A stretch of 48,521 bases of DNA from an uncultured Geobacter sp. (GCA_903925075.1 CAIYDQ010000217.1:1-48521); one strand, 5' to 3'; counted from the stretch's first letter, positions 35,671 to 44,249 are shown. Program-made: numbers and translations. The notes: generated from the letters alone by a model not told the origin.

Positions 35671-36723
35671 ATGAATGCCACGCTCCAGAAACCGTCCCGC
35701 ACTCGGGCTCTAATAGTACTTTTCGCGCTGCTCGCCGTCCTCGCCATTGCCTCGGTATTCTATCTGGCCTTGGGGCGCTACTACGTGCCGGCGGGCACGG
35801 TGGCTCGCATCCTGCTGGCGGCGGTGCCCGGCAGCGCGCCCGTCTCGCCCCGCTGGCAGGAGACGGAATGGATCGTGGTCTGGCTGGTGAGGCTGCCTCG
35901 CTTGCTGATGGTCGTCTTGGCGGGCATGGGGCTTGCGCTGTCCGGCGCCTGCTTGCAGGGCATTTTCCGCAACCCGCTGGTGGGGCCGCACCTGGTGGGC
36001 GTCTCCAGCGGGGCCTCCTTCGGCGGCGTGCTGGCCATCCTGCTCTCCCTCCCCGCCGCCGGCGTGGTCGGTCTCGCCTTCGCCTTCGGCATGCTTGCCC
36101 TGGTCATGGTTTTCGGTCTTTCGCGGCTGGCGGGACGGGCGGGCATCCTCTCCCTGGTGCTGGCGGGAGTGATCGTGAGCGCTTTCTTTGGCGCCCTGGT
36201 GGGCCTCACTCAGCACCTGGCGGACCCGGAGGCCAAGCTTCCCGGCATGGTCTACTGGCTCATGGGGAGCTTTGCCGGAGCCGACTGGAAAAAGGCGCCC
36301 ATCATCGGAATACCCACGGTGGCTGCCGGGATCGTGCTCTTGCTGCTCAGATGGCGCATCAACCTGCTCTCCCTTGGCGACACCGATGCGGCGGCCCTCG
36401 GCGTGAAGGTGGGTCCGCTCCGTTGGGGAGTGCTGGTGCTCATTTCTCTCATCGTTTCCGCTCAGGTGTCGGTAAGCGGCGGCGTCGGATGGATCGGCCT
36501 GGTCATACCGCACTTCGCCCGCATGCTGGTGGGCCCGGACCACAGAGCCCTGATGCCGGCTTCGGTGCTGCTGGGAGGGATCTATCTTCTGGTCATGGAC
36601 TGTCTGGCCAGAAACCTCACCAGCTTGGAAATCCCCGTGGGATTGCTGACGGCCCTGGTGGGCGCGCCGGTTTTCGCCTTCGTCTTTTGGAAGACGCAGG
36701 CCAGGGGGTGGGGGCGTGACTGA
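35671..36723 (+). CDS. FecCD-family ABC transporter permease (MolB/BtuC-like)
   Basis: 350 residues with nine to ten membrane segments. VVWLVRLPRLLMVVLAGMGL, ALSGACLQGIFRNPLVGPHL and GVSSGASFGGVLAILLSLPA are canonical FecCD motifs, with GGVGWIGLVIPHFARMLVGP and the coupling region later. It forms a homodimeric type II importer channel. It starts 22 bp after the binding-protein gene and overlaps the ATPase gene by 8 bp. Confidence 0.92.
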   Translation: MNATLQKPSRTRALIVLFALLAVLAIASVFYLALGRYYVPAGTVARILLAAVPGSAPVSPRWQETEWIVVWLVRLPRLLMVVLAGMGLALSGACLQGIFRNPLVGPHLVGVSSGASFGGVLAILLSLPAAGVVGLAFAFGMLALVMVFGLSRLAGRAGILSLVLAGVIVSAFFGALVGLTQHLADPEAKLPGMVYWLMGSFAGADWKKAPIIGIPTVAAGIVLLLLRWRINLLSLGDTDAAALGVKVGPLRWGVLVLISLIVSAQVSVSGGVGWIGLVIPHFARMLVGPDHRALMPASVLLGGIYLLVMDCLARNLTSLEIPVGLLTALVGAPVFAFVFWKTQARGWGRD

Positions 36724-37480
36724 GAAAAGCATTGCCTTCGAGGGACTGGGCTTTTCCTATGATCGCGGTCGATCGGTGCTGCAGGCGTATCGGGGCGAGG
36801 TGGAACGCGGCAAGGTTCTGGCTATCCTCGGTCCCAACGGTTGCGGCAAAACCACGCTTCTGAAACTCATCATCGGCGCGCTTTCTCCCCAAAAAGGGAC
36901 GATCCGGGTTGAAGGAAGGACGGCGTTCGTGCCCCAGTTGTTCCAGGTCAGCTTCTCTTACAGCGTGCTGGACATGGTGCTCATGGGGCGCGCCCACCGG
37001 GTTGCCCTTTTTTCCGTCCCGTCCGCCGAGGACGTGAAAGCCGCGCGCAGGGCGCTGGAGAAGCTTGGTCTCGCCGATCTGGCCGAGCGCCCTTTCGACG
37101 AACTCTCGGGAGGGCAAAGGCAGCTGGTGATCTTCGCGCGCGCGCTTGCCACCGAGGCTGACATTCTGGTCCTCGACGAGCCGACCTCCGCCTTGGACCT
37201 CAAGAACCAGGGCGTCATCCTGGAGTGGATCAGGCGCCTGTCTCGCGAACAAGGACTGACGGTGGTTTTCACCACGCACCATCCGCAGCACGCCCATGCG
37301 GTGGCCGATGCGACCATGCTCATGCTGGGGGAGCGGGAATCTCTTTGCGGTCCCACTGGGCAAGTGATAACCGAAGAGAACCTGCACCGGCTCTACGGCG
37401 TCGTTTTTAAACGCATTCCGTTCCAGGTTGAAGGAACGAGCGCGGAGACCTTCGTTCCCATCTATTCCGGGTTGGGCTGA
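36716..37480 (+). CDS. ABC transporter ATP-binding protein (FecE/MolC/BtuD-like)
   Basis: 254 residues from a GTG start overlapping the permease stop. Walker A GPNGCGKTT, Q-loop AFVPQLFQVSFSYSVLDMVL, signature LSGGQRQLVIFARALATEAD, Walker B ILVLDEPTSALD, H-loop FTTHHPQHA. The R-x-H-x-x-L-F region and short tail are like FecE-type ATPases, with no TOBE domain. It energises the permease encoded upstream. Confidence 0.92.
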   Translation: MTEKSIAFEGLGFSYDRGRSVLQAYRGEVERGKVLAILGPNGCGKTTLLKLIIGALSPQKGTIRVEGRTAFVPQLFQVSFSYSVLDMVLMGRAHRVALFSVPSAEDVKAARRALEKLGLADLAERPFDELSGGQRQLVIFARALATEADILVLDEPTSALDLKNQGVILEWIRRLSREQGLTVVFTTHHPQHAHAVADATMLMLGERESLCGPTGQVITEENLHRLYGVVFKRIPFQVEGTSAETFVPIYSGLG

Positions 37481-37489
37481 GGAGTACCA

Positions 37490-38287
37490 ATGAAGCTGGG
37501 AGCTGGATCGCATATTAAACGGGAGAAGCTGGTAGGGTTCGCCGTGGTTCTTTTGCTGCATCTCGCCGGGTTATACGGCTTGTGGAGTTACCGGATCATC
37601 CTGCCGCCTGCGGAAGTCCTGACGGTGTTCGCGACCATCATCAATCCCCCTCCGGCCGCGAAGCGCGCTGAACCGGCTGCGCCGAAACCGGTCAAGCTAT
37701 CCGCACCGGTCAAACTCGTCAAACCGGCCGCACCGGTCAAACCCGCCGCACCAGTCAAGCCGGCCGCACCGGTTAGGCCCGCTCCGATCAGGACGGATGC
37801 GCCTCGACCAGTTCCGCCGGCCACGGAACACCTGCAGGTGACTGCGGCGCCGGTAACCTCGCCGGCGGAACCGGCCGCTCCGCCAGCGCCGGTCGCGGCC
37901 GTCCCTGCTGCGCCGGTGTCCGTCAGCCAGAAGGGAAGCGCCGTGGCCGTGGGCAGGCCGAAGCCGCAACCGGAGGGAGGTTCAGGAACACAGCCGGTTC
38001 AACTGACCGGCGATCTTTCCGTAAGCTGCTCGGAACGAACGCCCCCCGTCTACCCCGGACTATCCGTTCGACGCAGCGAAGAAGGGAAAACGGTGCTGCT
38101 GGTCGAACTGGACGAACTAGGCCGGGTGGTGAACGTCACGATAAAGAAAAAGTCGGGATTTTCCCGACTGGACGAGGCGGCCATCGCCGCCGTAAAAACC
38201 TGGCGCTGCGCCCCTGCCAAACGCAACGGCGTCGCAGTCCACGCCGTTGCCTTGCAGCCTTTCAATTTCACTCTCAAAGGACCCTGA
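37490..38287 (+). CDS. TonB energy-transducing protein
   Basis: 265 residues. A single N-terminal membrane anchor (GFAVVLLLHLAGLYGLWSY) holds the His of the TonB anchor helix. A long periplasmic spacer rich in Pro, Ala and Lys (about 60-150) contains K-P-A-A-P-V repeats. The C-terminal TonB domain is at about 185-265: PPVYPGLSVRRSEEGKTVLL, VTIKKKSGFSRLDEAAIAAV and KTWRCAPA. Transcription with the receptor suggests a dedicated TonB for this uptake route. Confidence 0.92.
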   Translation: MKLGAGSHIKREKLVGFAVVLLLHLAGLYGLWSYRIILPPAEVLTVFATIINPPPAAKRAEPAAPKPVKLSAPVKLVKPAAPVKPAAPVKPAAPVRPAPIRTDAPRPVPPATEHLQVTAAPVTSPAEPAAPPAPVAAVPAAPVSVSQKGSAVAVGRPKPQPEGGSGTQPVQLTGDLSVSCSERTPPVYPGLSVRRSEEGKTVLLVELDELGRVVNVTIKKKSGFSRLDEAAIAAVKTWRCAPAKRNGVAVHAVALQPFNFTLKGP

Positions 38288-38288
38288 C

Positions 38289-38987
38289 ATGGAACAGAAA
38301 CTCGGACTTGCCCATTTCATCTCGCAAACGGATAGCGTCGGCTTGACGGTGCTCCTGCTCTTGGTGAGCATGTCAATCGCCAGCTGGTACCTGATCCTGA
38401 CCAGGTCGTTAGCCAACCTTGCCGCTCACAAACGTGCCAACCTTTTCCTGCAGAGTTTTTGGGAGGCGGAGTCCCTGCCGGATATGGAGAAAATTCTGCA
38501 GCGGGAAGAAACGGACAACGCCTTTGCCGAACTTGCCAAGCAGGCCCTGACGGCCGGGCGGGATGGAAGCCGTTACGGCGTTCAGAAACTGGCCCTGGCG
38601 GGAGGGCTGTCCGAGTTCGTCACCCGGGCCCTGCGCAACAGTCTGGATCAGGAGTCCGCCCGCAGCGAAACGGGTTTGACCGTACTCGCCACCGCCGGCT
38701 CGGCGGCTCCCTATATCGGCCTGTTCGGCACCGTCTGGGGGATTTACCATGCGCTGGTGTTTATTGGGCTGAGCGGCCAGGGAACCCTTGACAAGGTGGC
38801 CGGCCCGGTAGGCGAGGCTCTGATCATGACCGCCGTCGGTCTGGCGGTCGCCATTCCGGCGGTCCTGGCCTACAACTCCTTCAGCCGCCGCAACCGGATC
38901 TGGCTCGCGCGGCTGGACGGTTTCGCCCACGACTTGTACACCCTGGTCACCGTCGGCGAAAAGACCAACGGCGCGCAGACGCACTAG
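38289..38987 (+). CDS. exbB: ExbB/TolQ/MotA-family proton channel subunit
   Basis: 232 residues from the ATG at 38289, 1 bp after tonB. TM1 is near 17-40. The MotA/TolQ/ExbB domain holds TAGSAAPYIGLFGTVWGIYH (TM2) and PVGEALIMTAVGLAVAIPAV (TM3), with the cytoplasmic loop between TM1 and TM2. It forms the pentameric proton-driven stator with ExbD that powers TonB. Confidence 0.93.
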   Translation: MEQKLGLAHFISQTDSVGLTVLLLLVSMSIASWYLILTRSLANLAAHKRANLFLQSFWEAESLPDMEKILQREETDNAFAELAKQALTAGRDGSRYGVQKLALAGGLSEFVTRALRNSLDQESARSETGLTVLATAGSAAPYIGLFGTVWGIYHALVFIGLSGQGTLDKVAGPVGEALIMTAVGLAVAIPAVLAYNSFSRRNRIWLARLDGFAHDLYTLVTVGEKTNGAQTH

Positions 38988-38998
38988 AGGGGAAAAAC

Positions 38999-39418
<420 letters not shown>

Positions 39419-39526
39419 CGAGCTGGCCTGACCCGCGCCGATTCGGAATCCGCCACGCTCCCGGCAGGCGCGCCTGCGGGTCCGCAATGCCGCAGGTTTC
39501 GGCAATCTGCACACTATTTACTCAAG

Positions 39527-39550
39527 CGCTGTTGAATGAGCTATACAACG
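39527..39550 (+). promoter_or_regulatory. candidate ModE operator upstream of modD-modA
   Basis: CGCTGTTGA (39527-39535), six bases, TATACAACG (39542-39550). Against the ModE consensus CGNTATATA-N6-TATATANCG the right half has one mismatch and the left half three, with the same 6-bp spacing as the site at 31603. TTGACG follows at 39552. Weaker than the first site but placed before molybdate genes. Confidence 0.45.
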
Positions 39551-39642
39551 GTTGACGCCCGGAGAGTAAAATGTCATGTTGACGGCTCGTTCCCCGCTTT
39601 CAGCCGATGGTATGCATTGTGCTTTTGAACTATTCAGCACCT

Positions 39643-39770
39643 GTTTCCGTAGGTCGCGTTGAGGTACGAAACGCGACGTCGCAACGGCGCCGCGGTGGCA
39701 ACGTCGCGTTTCACGATGAAGCCGTTCAACACGACCTACGGATGCGCAAAGTCGCTAGCTGATGCGGTGA
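39643..39770. repeat. REP-like palindromic element, copy A
   Basis: CCGTAGGTCG (39647-39656) is inverted as CGACCTACGG (39732-39741). GAAACGCGACGT (39668-39679) is inverted as ACGTCGCGTTTC (39701-39712). The element and about 30 bp beyond it (GCAAAGTCGCTAGCTGATG) match copy B at 41514-41641 almost base for base and in length. Confidence 0.85.
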
Positions 39771-39839
39771 ATGGATTACGGAAATCTTCAGATTCGACGC
39801 GTCGCAGAAATCCGCAACGAGAGTGGAGGATGGATACCG

Positions 39840-40706
39840 ATGAACTATTGTCTTTCCGGCAGCGAAATCGAGCGTTTCATCGAAGAAGACGTCCCTTACG
39901 GCGACCTGACTTCGCATCTGCTGGCTATCGGAGACAGGGGAGGGCGGATCGTCTTTTCCACCAGGGAGGAGACCACCCTTTGCTGCTCGGAAGAGGCCTC
40001 CGCGGTGCTAAGAAAATGTGGGGCTACCGTGACCTCCTGCATGCCAAGCGGCACCAGGCTGCCGGCAGGCATCGAGTTCCTCGCCGCCGACGGCCCGGCC
40101 GGCGCGCTGCACGCGGGATGGAAGGTGGCCTTGAATCTGCTGGAATACGCCTCGGGCATCGCGTCGCGCACCCAGCGCATCGTCCAGAAAACTGCGGCCG
40201 TCAATCCTGCCCTGGCGGTGGTAACGACGCGCAAATCCTTTCCCGGCACCAAGAGGATAGCGCTCAAGGCGATCACCGCCGGCGGCGCTCTCCCGCACCG
40301 GCTGGGGTTGTCGGAGACGGTGCTCGTGTTCAAACAGCACACGGCCTTCTTGGGCGGATTGGAGGCTTTCTTGGGGCTGGTCGCCGGAATGCGCTTAAAG
40401 GCCCGCGAGACCAAGATCATCGTCGAAGCCGAAAACGGTGAGGAGGCTTTGCTGGTCGCCCTGAGCGGCGCGGACGTGGTACAACTCGATAAGATCGCCC
40501 CGTCGGACCTGACGGATATCGTCAAGGCGGTCCGTGAGGCCAACCCCGGCATCCTTATCTCCGCAGCCGGCGGCATCAATGAGGCCAACGCCGTGGATTA
40601 TGCCGCAACGGGCATCGACATCATGGTTTTGTCGTCGGTCTATTTTGGCAAACCCTCGGACATCGGCGTCAGCATGCAGCCGGTCAGCTTTCACCATCCC
40701 GATTGA
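39840..40706 (+). CDS. modD: ModD protein (NadC-like, molybdenum transport operon)
   Basis: 288 residues from the ATG at 39840; the frame from 39771 lies in repeat-flanking DNA. IEEDVPYGDLTSHLL and ASGIASRTQRIV lead to TTRKSFPGTKRIALKAITAG, then HRLGLSETVLVFKQH. IIVEAENGEEALLVALSGAD and DIMVLSSVYFGKPSDIGVSM follow. The fold is that of quinolinate phosphoribosyltransferase, but the SETVLVFKQH variant is the ModD branch, found with mod operons and of unknown reaction. It is 29 bp before modA. Confidence 0.87.
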   Translation: MNYCLSGSEIERFIEEDVPYGDLTSHLLAIGDRGGRIVFSTREETTLCCSEEASAVLRKCGATVTSCMPSGTRLPAGIEFLAADGPAGALHAGWKVALNLLEYASGIASRTQRIVQKTAAVNPALAVVTTRKSFPGTKRIALKAITAGGALPHRLGLSETVLVFKQHTAFLGGLEAFLGLVAGMRLKARETKIIVEAENGEEALLVALSGADVVQLDKIAPSDLTDIVKAVREANPGILISAAGGINEANAVDYAATGIDIMVLSSVYFGKPSDIGVSMQPVSFHHPD

Positions 40707-40735
40707 CCGTTTCTGAATTTAAGGAGGAATAACGC

Positions 40736-41479
40736 ATGAAAACCGCAACCAAGGCCGTCGCCACCCTATTCGTTTTTTTGCTTCTCGCCGCTCCCGCGCT
40801 GGCGGGGGAGGTCAACCTCTCGGTCGCGGCCAGTTTGAAGGAGGTAATCAACGAGCTCGCCGAAAAGTTCGCCCGGCAGCATCCCGGCGTGAAGTTTCTC
40901 AAGAACTACGGCGCCTCGGGTCAACTGGCCAAGCAGATCGAGAGCGGCGCTCCGTCCGACGTTTTCATCTCCGCCAACCTGGAGTGGATGGATTACCTGA
41001 AGAGCAGGAAACTGGTCGATGCCGCCAGCATCGGCGACTTTACCTACAACACCCTGGTATTCGCCGGTATCCCCGGCAAGGCCTCTTCGCTGCAGGATCT
41101 GGTCAAGCTGGATAAGATCGCCATCGGGAGCCCTAAAAGCGTCCCGGCGGGCGAGTACGCGCTGGAGGCCTTGAAGAAGGCCGGCCTTGACAAGCGGCTG
41201 GAAAAGAAACTGGTGATGGCGAAGGACGTGCGCGAATGCCTGATGTATGCGGAAAGGGGGGAAGTGGACGGAGGCTTCGTTTACCGGACCGACGCCCTGC
41301 AGGCGAGACAGGCGAAGGTACTGTTCGTCGTTCCCCAAGAGCTTTACCCGCGAGTGATCTACCCCATGTCGTTGACGCTCGCCGGAGCCAAAAACCGCGA
41401 TGCCGCGGCGTTCTTCAGCTATCTGCACAGCGACGACGCCAAAGCGGCGCTGGCCAAGTACGGCTTCGCCACGCGCTAG
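40736..41479 (+). CDS. modA: molybdate ABC transporter substrate-binding protein ModA
   Basis: 247 residues with a very strong AAGGAGGAATAA ribosome site and a signal peptide cleaved after ALA (about 22). VNLSVAASLKEVINELAEKF, NYGASGQLAKQIESGAPSDV and ISANLEWMDYL are the ModA oxyanion-binding and lobe-1 motifs. LVMAKDVRECLMYAERGEVD and GFVYRTDALQ form lobe 2. It probably feeds the orphan ModBC encoded 23 kb away, since no other ModBC is present in the window. Confidence 0.92.
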   Translation: MKTATKAVATLFVFLLLAAPALAGEVNLSVAASLKEVINELAEKFARQHPGVKFLKNYGASGQLAKQIESGAPSDVFISANLEWMDYLKSRKLVDAASIGDFTYNTLVFAGIPGKASSLQDLVKLDKIAIGSPKSVPAGEYALEALKKAGLDKRLEKKLVMAKDVRECLMYAERGEVDGGFVYRTDALQARQAKVLFVVPQELYPRVIYPMSLTLAGAKNRDAAAFFSYLHSDDAKAALAKYGFATR

Positions 41480-41513
41480 CGGCGAGATCTTCGACAAATT
41501 CCCCCTACGGCAA

Positions 41514-41641
41514 GTTTCCGTAGGTCGCGTTGAGGTACGAAACGCGACGTCGCGATGTCGCCACAATGGCGATGTAGCGTTTCACGATGAAGCCGTTCAA
41601 CACGACCTACAAATGTGCAAAGTTGCTTGCTGATGTGGTGA
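41514..41641. repeat. REP-like palindromic element, copy B
   Basis: Begins CCGTAGGTCGCGTTGAGG (41518) and has its matching arm CGACCTAC at 41603-41610; an inner arm GAAACGCGACGTCGC and a later GATGTAGCGTTTC also pair. It is the same 128-bp unit as copy A including the flank ending TGATGTGGTGA. The two copies frame the modD-modA pair. Confidence 0.85.
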
Positions 41642-41730
41642 TCAGTTACGAAGTTTGTTGAAACGGCGCTTGCTCCTGCGCTACACTCCCCCGAATAGGA
41701 AATTTGAAAAGATTACCGGGAGAATAAAGC

Positions 41731-42786
41731 ATGCTGATGAGCTGGCTGGCGCAGACCGTGTGCGGTTTGCAAACTGACGGAGAGAATCTGGCGCTGGTGA
41801 CGGTGCTGAGCAAATCGGGTTCCGCGCCCTGTCTGGCGGGCGCCAAGATGGTGGTGCGCGCCGACGGCTCCTCCATCGGCACCGTGGGCGGGGGCGTCAT
41901 GGAGTCCGCCGCTCAGAAGAAGGGGGCGCGGGTTTTGACAACCGGCCTGGCCGAGATCCTCTCCATTGATCTCACAGGCGACGACGCCGCCAGCATGCAG
42001 ATGATCTGCGGCGGTAACGTGAAACTGCTGGTGGATTATCTTCCCGCTTCTCCGCTCAACGCGCAACTGTTCGCTAAACTGCGCGACGCCCTGCACGTCG
42101 GCGAGAAATGCTACCTGGTCGCCTCCCTTGGCAAGCTGGACGCCGAACGACGGCCGACCGCCCGCTGCCTGGCCCTGGAGGACGGCTCGCTGGTGGGCGA
42201 GTTCCCCCATCCGCGACAATGGCTGGATCTGCTGATCCAAAAGGCCTGCCGCTCGACCTATCCGGTGGTGGAGAGCATCGAGGGCGAGCAGTTCGTGATC
42301 GAGCGCTGCTTCGTCCCCAGCACCCTGTATATCTACGGGGCGGGCCACGTCTCGCAGCAGGTGGCGCTGCTGGCCGAAATGGTCGGCTTCCAGACGATGG
42401 TGCTGGACGACCGCGGCGAATATGCCAACCGGGAGAGGTTCCCCGGCGCCCATACCATCAAGGTGCTGGACTCTTTCGACGGCTGTTTCCAGGGATTTGA
42501 ACCCGACGGCGACAGCTACGTGGTGATCGTCACGCGCGGCCACCGCCACGACAAGACGGTGCTCTCTCAGGCCCTGAGGACCAAGGCGGGATACGTCGGC
42601 ATGCTGGGGAGCAAGCGCAAACGCGAGGAGCTGTTCAAGCTGCTGCAGCTGGAAGGCCACTCCGCTGAGGCGCTGGACAGGGTGCATTGCCCGATCGGCT
42701 TGGACATCAAGGCGGCCACCATCTCGGAAATCGCCGTCAGCATCATCGCCGAACTGATCCAGGTCAGAGCGAGCGCCGTCCGCTGA
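41731..42786 (+). CDS. XdhC/CoxI-family molybdoenzyme maturation protein
   Basis: 351 residues. The N-terminal XdhC_CoxI domain reads SKSGSAPCLAGAKMVVRADG and IGTVGGGVMES. The C-terminal Rossmann domain is LYIYGAGHVSQQVALLAEMV, with VIVTRGHRHDKTVL and AGYVGMLGSKRKREELF. XdhC binds and sulfurates/delivers Mo cofactor to xanthine-dehydrogenase-type enzymes. No such enzyme is encoded in this window, so it may act in trans or in cofactor storage. The stop overlaps the next start (TGATG). Confidence 0.9.
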   Translation: MLMSWLAQTVCGLQTDGENLALVTVLSKSGSAPCLAGAKMVVRADGSSIGTVGGGVMESAAQKKGARVLTTGLAEILSIDLTGDDAASMQMICGGNVKLLVDYLPASPLNAQLFAKLRDALHVGEKCYLVASLGKLDAERRPTARCLALEDGSLVGEFPHPRQWLDLLIQKACRSTYPVVESIEGEQFVIERCFVPSTLYIYGAGHVSQQVALLAEMVGFQTMVLDDRGEYANRERFPGAHTIKVLDSFDGCFQGFEPDGDSYVVIVTRGHRHDKTVLSQALRTKAGYVGMLGSKRKREELFKLLQLEGHSAEALDRVHCPIGLDIKAATISEIAVSIIAELIQVRASAVR

Positions 42787-43946
42787 TGTTTCTTTCGCTC
42801 TACCATGCGCTGCGCGCCCTGAAGGTGCCGGTCAGCCTCACCGAGTGGCTCACGCTTTTGGACGGCCTTGCCAAGGGACTCCACAACCAGAGCCTCGACG
42901 ACTTCTATTACCTGTCCAGAAGCCTGCTGATCAAGGACGTCGCCTACTACGACGCCTTCGACCAGGCCTTCAACCACTGCTTCCAGAACCGGACTCTGCC
43001 CGAAAACCCGGCCGGCAGGGAGCGGATCCTGGACTGGCTGCAGAGCCCGCTGGCGCGGCTGGGGCTCTCCGCGGAAGAGATCGCCCGCCTGCAGACGCTG
43101 ACGCTGTCGGAGCTGCTGCGGGAACTGGGGGAGAGGCTGCGGGAGCAGGAGGGGATGCGCGAGGGGGAGCCGGCCTGGGTCGGCGCGGCGGGGGAGAGCC
43201 CTTTCGGCATCGACGGCGACGATCCCTCGGGCATCGCCTTTGCCGCCGAAAGCGGCGGGGAGAGGGCCGCGCAGCAAGCCAGCGCGCGCCGCTACCGCAA
43301 CCTGCGCAGCGACCTGACGCTGGGCGTGCGTCAGATCGGGGTGGCGCTGAAGCGTCTGCGCGACCTGCGGGACTGCGGCGCGGAAGAGGTGCTGGACCTG
43401 AGCGCGACCATCGACAAGACCTGCGTGAACGCCGGCGAGATCGATCTTGTTTTTTCGCGTCAGCGCGAGAACAACCTGCGGCTGGTGCTGGCCATGGATT
43501 CCGGCGGTTCCATGGACCCTTTCCGCAACATCTCGGAACGGCTGTTCTCGGCAGCCAACAAGCTCAACTACTTCAAAGACTTCCGCGCCTTCTACTTTCA
43601 CAACTGCATCTACGACAAACTCTATTCCAACCTGGAGACCGACGAATCTCTGCCGACTCCCGAAGTGCTGCGCGAATACGGCAAGAGGTACCGGCTGATA
43701 CTCGTTGGCGACGCCGCCATGGCGAGCTACGAACTGCTGTACCGCGGCGCCACCCCGGAAAGTGCGGTCAGCGGCATCGACTGGCTGAGCCAGGTCGCCG
43801 AGGCCTTTCCCCGGCGCGCCTGGCTGAACCCTTTGCCGGAAAGTTCCTGGGACTCCTATGAAACTGTGCGCATGGTGCGAGGACTCTTCCCCATGTTCCC
43901 CCTCACCCTGGAGGGTTTGACGCGGGCCGTGCGTCGGTTGCTCTAG
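42786..43946 (+). CDS. VWA-domain CoxE-like protein
   Basis: 386 residues from the ATG at 42786. The N-terminal helical part (LYHALRALKVPVSLTEWLTL) matches the CoxE-like COG3825/DUF58-related group. The VWA domain starts at about residue 230 (LRLVLAMDSGGSMDPFRNIS), where the metal site D-x-S-x-S appears as D-S-G-G-S, the variant common in this subgroup. LILVGDAAMASYEL gives the second metal loop. CoxE-type proteins work with a MoxR AAA ATPase in metal insertion into CO dehydrogenase-like enzymes, but no MoxR gene lies beside it. It is coupled to the XdhC gene. Confidence 0.85.
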   Translation: MFLSLYHALRALKVPVSLTEWLTLLDGLAKGLHNQSLDDFYYLSRSLLIKDVAYYDAFDQAFNHCFQNRTLPENPAGRERILDWLQSPLARLGLSAEEIARLQTLTLSELLRELGERLREQEGMREGEPAWVGAAGESPFGIDGDDPSGIAFAAESGGERAAQQASARRYRNLRSDLTLGVRQIGVALKRLRDLRDCGAEEVLDLSATIDKTCVNAGEIDLVFSRQRENNLRLVLAMDSGGSMDPFRNISERLFSAANKLNYFKDFRAFYFHNCIYDKLYSNLETDESLPTPEVLREYGKRYRLILVGDAAMASYELLYRGATPESAVSGIDWLSQVAEAFPRRAWLNPLPESSWDSYETVRMVRGLFPMFPLTLEGLTRAVRRLL

Positions 43947-43967
43947 CGGCACGGGGTGATTTATTCC

Positions 43968-43996
43968 TTGACAGAACCGGCGTTTTGCTGTTCTAT
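43968..43996 (+). promoter_or_regulatory. candidate sigma70 promoter of the third riboswitch operon
   Basis: TTGACA (43968-43973), a 17-bp spacer and TTCTAT (43991-43996). The predicted start near 44003 would place the ModE-like half-site and the aptamer in the 5' leader. Confidence 0.55.
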
Positions 43997-44028
43997 GGCC
44001 CGCAGTCACGAAACCTATTTCTGAAACT

Positions 44029-44039
44029 ATCGTTATATA
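44029..44039 (+). promoter_or_regulatory. ModE-like half-site
   Basis: ATCGTTATATA at 44029-44039 matches one full half of the E. coli ModE consensus (ATCGNTATATA). The matching second half at 6-7 bp spacing is not visible, only an AT-rich AATAATAAAT, so binding is uncertain. Confidence 0.35.
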
Positions 44040-44051
44040 AATAATAAATGG

Positions 44052-44152
44052 CTCTCCGAGCCGCGACGCCTAAAAGGATAACTCCTCACGGCATCCGGCC
44101 TATGGGTGCTGCTGGAAACGGCGGCGCCTTCCTTTGACAAGGAGAACCTCGA
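44052..44152 (+). promoter_or_regulatory. Moco-type riboswitch aptamer, copy 3
   Basis: CTCCGAGCCG (44054-44063), GCCTAAAAGG, CCGGCCTATGGGTG and a nine-pair hairpin with GAAA loop (44106-44114 with 44119-44127, all pairs formed), then GCCTTCCTTTGACAAGGAGAACC. Relative to copies 1 and 2 the stem bases change while pairing is kept. Copy 3 is single, 12 kb away, and leads a different transport operon, which ties both operons to one cofactor signal. Confidence 0.84.
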
Positions 44153-44178
44153 CGTTCGGATGCTCGCATCAGCGCTTA

Positions 44179-44215
44179 GGGGACTCTTCTATCAAAGAAG
44201 CGTCCCCTTTTTTTT
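44179..44215 (+). terminator. intrinsic terminator of riboswitch copy 3
   Basis: GGGGACTCTTCT pairs with AGAAGCGTCCCC (ends 44207) over a 5-nt loop with one T/C mismatch, followed by eight T residues. It stands about 35 bp before the downstream ATG, the classic position of a riboswitch expression platform. Confidence 0.9.
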
Positions 44216-44249
44216 GTCCGCTGAGTCACCCGCGCGAGGAGAGTTTGGC

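Larger units (their letters stand above)
39419..39839 (+). other. 420-bp intergenic region before modD
   Basis: No credible gene. It contains a self-complementary GCAGGCGCGCCTGC (39464-39477) that may end the exbD transcript, a ModE-like site (39527-39550), and a REP-like palindromic element with a conserved 3' flank (39643-39770). GTGGAGGA just before 39840 is the ribosome site of modD. Confidence 0.6.

Noticed and set aside
37660-37830. Tandem repeat or CRISPR-like array in the tonB gene
   Set aside because: The imperfect repeats simply encode the K-P-A-A-P-V spacer typical of TonB proteins.
44106-44249. Upstream start for the TiaS-like gene
   Set aside because: Within the aptamer hairpin and terminator; the ATG at 44250 has its own ribosome site.
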